From: Nitrospiraceae bacterium
Lineage (GTDB): Bacteria > Nitrospirota > Nitrospiria > Nitrospirales > UBA8639
Direction: 5' to 3'
DNA: 7,280 nucleotides
NCBI GenBank assembly: GCA_003523945.1
Contig: DOFS01000604.1
Coordinates: 1 to 7,280, forward strand
Positions 5,732-7,280 of this stretch are shown piece by piece. The position numbers were made by a program, and so were the translations under genes. The first letter of the stretch is position 1; the number at the start of each line of letters is the position of its first letter. The notes below the pieces were generated by a model, which saw only the letters and a program-made list of their open reading frames with translations, was not told where the DNA came from and made no database searches.

Positions 5732-5968
5732 CTCTAACTAAAAAAAATGGGAGAGGTGTCTGCCGGGAGGCTAATGAATAAGGCCTTTTCCCCCATGTGG
5801 GGGGGCATCCTTAATTTTTGCCTAGAACAACCGATAAGGATTTACACGTGCTTATTGCGGAAGTAATGAAGAAATTGTTGAGGGTCGTTTTCAGAGACCA
5901 TTCCGTATTGGAGATGAAGGAAAAATCTTCCCTCCTTACCTCATGATACCAATAGTCACCATTGCACC
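5732..5968. other. Intergenic leader region of the Pal-like gene
   Basis: No gene is supported here. The clearest structure is a small G/C hairpin (CCCCC 5790-5794, loop ATGT, GGGGG 5799-5803) followed, after a gap, by TTAATTTTT (5811-5819); it may be a weak second terminator. Further on, promoter-like pieces such as TTTACA (5841-5846) lack a good -10 partner, so I cannot place the promoter of the lipoprotein gene. The sequence is otherwise unremarkable. Confidence 0.5.
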
Positions 5969-5979
5969 AGGAGGATCTC

Positions 5980-7056
5980 ATGTGGGTTTGTCCAAAACAT
6001 AGCACCTTAGTTGTTGTTGTCACATTGGGGGTTCTTATGGCTTCGGGATGTAGTAGCCATTCGGTTCGAACGGGTGCTAACTCGGAAGGGGACGGGATGG
6101 TTTCGAGTGAAGATGGAAGCGCAGTCGACACCAATAGGGTCATGAGTCAGGCCAATGAGCCGGTTGGCGGAAGAGGAAGAAACGGCGGGTTGGTCAATGG
6201 CGCAAAGCCCCATCTGGGTTCAAGCGGCTCGAGCTCCCAAGGCATAAGTAATGATTCGAATTCTCATTCGAATCCGGAGGCAATGCGGGAAGGGGGAAGT
6301 ACATTTGTTCCTGGTGGTTCAAACTATGGCCATCACTACGCTGGTGTGGACGGATCAGGTCCTAATCACGGATCGTTGTCTGGATTTGGAGATGGGGTAG
6401 CGTCGAGTCAGAACCCCGATCCGGAAGCTTGGGCAAATGCCTATTTGAAAAAGGGAGGTAGCAATCGGGAATTTTATGGTGATCCGTCAAAAACCGGGAC
6501 CACGCAGGCTGGCTCCTCTCCAGGCGGGGTAAATCCTTCGGCCTGGGCGGAAACGTATATGAAGGAACATGGTGGTCCTTCTCCCGAGTATGTCGACCCC
6601 GATTCCAATATAGGCTATGGCCATGGCAAGCAACCTGGGGGTTCAGTAGGAATTGGGAGAACCGATGCGAATGGCTCAATATTTGAATCGTATGTCAATA
6701 ATCCTATGGGAACCCAACACGGCCAGGTCCAGGATATTTACTTTGCCTTTGACAGTTGGAATATTTCTGGCAGCGCCGCTCAATACCTTGAGGAAGGGGC
6801 GAAATGGTTGCAAGCGAACCCTGGAAAGGCCCTGACGATTGAGGGGCACTGTGACCAAAGGGGGACGCACGATTATAACCTGGTGCTTGGGCAGAAGCGG
6901 GCCGAAGCCGCTCGGGCCTATTTGGTAAATCTAGGGGTGCAATCCGATCGGATTAAGATTGTCTCCTACGGCAAAGAGCGCCCATTCTGTCAAAATGAGA
7001 CTGAAGATTGTTTCCAGGAGAATCGTCGGAATCATATGGTTGTTCGGGTCAATTAA
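5980..7056 (+). CDS. Pal/OmpA-family outer-membrane lipoprotein with long repeat-bearing linker
   Basis: ATG 5980 is set by AGGAGG (5969-5974) five bases upstream; an in-frame TTG at 5962 lies before this site and is unlikely. The 358-residue product begins with a lipoprotein signal (hydrophobic LVVVVTLGVLM, lipobox A-S-G-C with Cys24 lipidated) and is expected in the outer membrane. Residues 249-358 are an OmpA-like peptidoglycan-binding domain: IYFAFDS, then TIEGHCDQRGTHDYN (287-301, with the diaminopimelate-binding Asp292), a helix with RAEAARAYL, VSYGKERP and NRRNHMVV (348-355). Cys337 and Cys344 (F-C...D-C-F) may form a disulfide. The linker (25-248) is about 220 residues of Gly/Ser/Asn-rich sequence, far longer than in classical Pal (whole protein about 170), and carries imperfect repeats. 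The domain anchors the outer membrane to the wall; no tolB or other tol gene is in view, so a Pal paralogue is as likely as Pal itself. Confidence 0.9.
   Translation: MWVCPKHSTLVVVVTLGVLMASGCSSHSVRTGANSEGDGMVSSEDGSAVDTNRVMSQANEPVGGRGRNGGLVNGAKPHLGSSGSSSQGISNDSNSHSNPEAMREGGSTFVPGGSNYGHHYAGVDGSGPNHGSLSGFGDGVASSQNPDPEAWANAYLKKGGSNREFYGDPSKTGTTQAGSSPGGVNPSAWAETYMKEHGGPSPEYVDPDSNIGYGHGKQPGGSVGIGRTDANGSIFESYVNNPMGTQHGQVQDIYFAFDSWNISGSAAQYLEEGAKWLQANPGKALTIEGHCDQRGTHDYNLVLGQKRAEAARAYLVNLGVQSDRIKIVSYGKERPFCQNETEDCFQENRRNHMVVRVN
6412..6486 (+). repeat. Linker repeat, copy 1 (NPDPEAWANAYLKKGG...)
   Basis: Residues 145-169 of the lipoprotein read N-P-x-x-E-A-W-A-x-x-Y-L-K-K-G-G-S and end F-Y-G-D-P. Copy 2 lies 15 residues later with the same order of features. 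The match is at protein level; the DNA has diverged. A shorter related start (N-P-E-A-M-R-E-G-G-S) occurs at residues 98-107 (from 6271). Confidence 0.6.
6532..6600 (+). repeat. Linker repeat, copy 2 (NPSAWAETYMKEHGG...)
   Basis: Residues 185-207 of the lipoprotein repeat copy 1: N-P-S-A-W-A-E-T-Y-M-K-E-H-G-G-P-S, then E-Y-V-D-P. The common core is N-P-x-A-W-A-x-x-Y-x-K-x-x-G-G, then an aromatic residue and D-P. Each unit has a short amphipathic helix pattern inside an otherwise flexible linker. Confidence 0.6.
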
Positions 7057-7091
7057 ACTATCCGTTACAATAGGGCTTTTAGCGGTCTCTC

Positions 7092-7132
7092 AAAAAGGAG
7101 GATGCGAGTCTTTCGCATCCTCCTTTTTTTTT
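7092..7132 (+). terminator. Strong rho-independent terminator after the lipoprotein gene
   Basis: An 11-base-pair stem (GGAGGATGCGA, 7097-7107, with TCGCATCCTCC, 7113-7123), a 5-base loop, and nine T residues (7124-7132). Five A residues on the left (7092-7096) extend the stem and would let it work in reverse too, although no minus-strand gene is visible to the right. It begins 36 bases after the stop codon. Confidence 0.93.
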
Positions 7133-7219
7133 GACCTGGACATCCGACACCTTAACCAAAAAAAATACAGCCTAGGGAATACATAAATTATCCTTTAGCG
7201 ATGTTTCTGCCTTGAAATC

Positions 7220-7248
7220 TTGCACCGGTTTTTAAGGAGTGGTACAGT
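7220..7248 (+). promoter_or_regulatory. Candidate promoter of the tRNA gene at the right edge
   Basis: TTGCAC (7220-7225), 17 bases, TACAGT (7243-7248) with an extended -10 TG (7240-7241). A G/C-rich stretch (CTCGGCGCC, 7249-7257) follows, as is common at stringently controlled stable-RNA promoters. Transcription would begin about 14 bases before the tRNA. The -35 match is weak. Nothing else is seen between 7133 and 7219. Confidence 0.4.
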
Positions 7249-7269
7249 CTCGGCGCCTATCTGTGCGAT

Positions 7270-7280
7270 GCCGGAGTGGC
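7270..7280 (+). tRNA. tRNA-Leu, first 11 bases only (cut by the right edge)
   Basis: The last 11 bases, GCCGGAGTGGC, have the layout of a tRNA 5' end: a 7-base acceptor strand (GCCGGAG), the invariant T at position 8, G9, then G10-C11 opening the D stem. Bacterial tRNA-Leu genes typically begin this way (for example GCCGAAGTGGC or GCGGGAGTGGC in E. coli). The rest lies outside the window, so the anticodon cannot be read. A promoter-like sequence lies just upstream. Confidence 0.5.

Noticed and set aside
5790..5819. G/C hairpin followed by a T-rich stretch as a second terminator
   Set aside because: Only five pairs, and the T tract is separated from the stem by about ten bases; left as a remark in the intergenic entry.
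7096..7104. AAGGAGG followed at once by ATG as a possible gene start
   Set aside because: It is the left arm of the terminator stem, there is no spacing between the site and ATG, and no lasting open frame of interest follows.
1..7280. CRISPR array, insertion sequence, attachment-site duplication or toxin-antitoxin pair
   Set aside because: Looked for direct repeats with regular spacing, terminal inverted repeats, transposase motifs and small overlapping gene pairs; none is visible.

Overview
The window looks like an ordinary chromosomal segment of a free-living Gram-negative bacterium, with roughly balanced base composition. Nitrospirota (Nitrospira-like) is my best guess, held loosely. It rests on the style of the Pal lipoprotein (GHCDQRG motif, paired Cys just before the NRR motif), the Cys-rich variant of ClpS, and the lysine-rich protein whose N-terminus resembles a sigma factor. 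I see no insertion sequence, CRISPR array, prophage gene or toxin-antitoxin pair.

Left half (1-3210), all on the minus strand. In transcription order: a possible 40-codon small gene (3210-3088); a dienelactone-hydrolase-family protein (2981-2160) that has lost the whole Cys-Asp-His triad; an exported protein of unknown function (2070-904); and the 5' part of a proline dehydrogenase/PutA gene (821 to beyond the left edge). A near-consensus sigma70 promoter (TTGACA-18-TATAGT) lies in front of the hydrolase-like gene. Gaps of 82-89 bases without clear terminators make a hydrolase-like/exported protein/PRODH transcription unit plausible.

Middle (3427-5731). A plus-strand gene (3514-4023) encodes a short helix like the start of an ECF sigma factor, followed by a disordered Lys/Ser/Pro tail. 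It converges on a minus-strand ClpS-like adaptor (4369-4064). That gene has no Shine-Dalgarno, but a near-consensus promoter is placed so that the message should begin at the ATG, which predicts a leaderless mRNA. Divergent from it is a plus-strand UDP-glucuronate 4-epimerase-type nucleotide-sugar epimerase (4620-5642), closed by a textbook terminator.

Right end (5732-7280). After a leader of about 250 bases comes a Pal/OmpA-type lipoprotein (5980-7056). It has a very long Gly/Ser/Asn-rich linker carrying internal repeats, and it ends in a strong terminator. The last 11 bases match the 5' end of a tRNA-Leu gene, preceded by a plausible stable-RNA promoter.

Functionally, the epimerase and the Pal protein both concern the cell envelope (surface polysaccharide precursors, outer-membrane to peptidoglycan anchoring), but their own terminators show they are separate units. 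The most notable points are the catalytically empty dienelactone hydrolase, the predicted leaderless ClpS variant with an altered degron pocket, the sigma-like/histone-H1-like composite protein, the repeat-bearing Pal linker, and the small ORF whose stop codon lies in the -35 box of the next gene.
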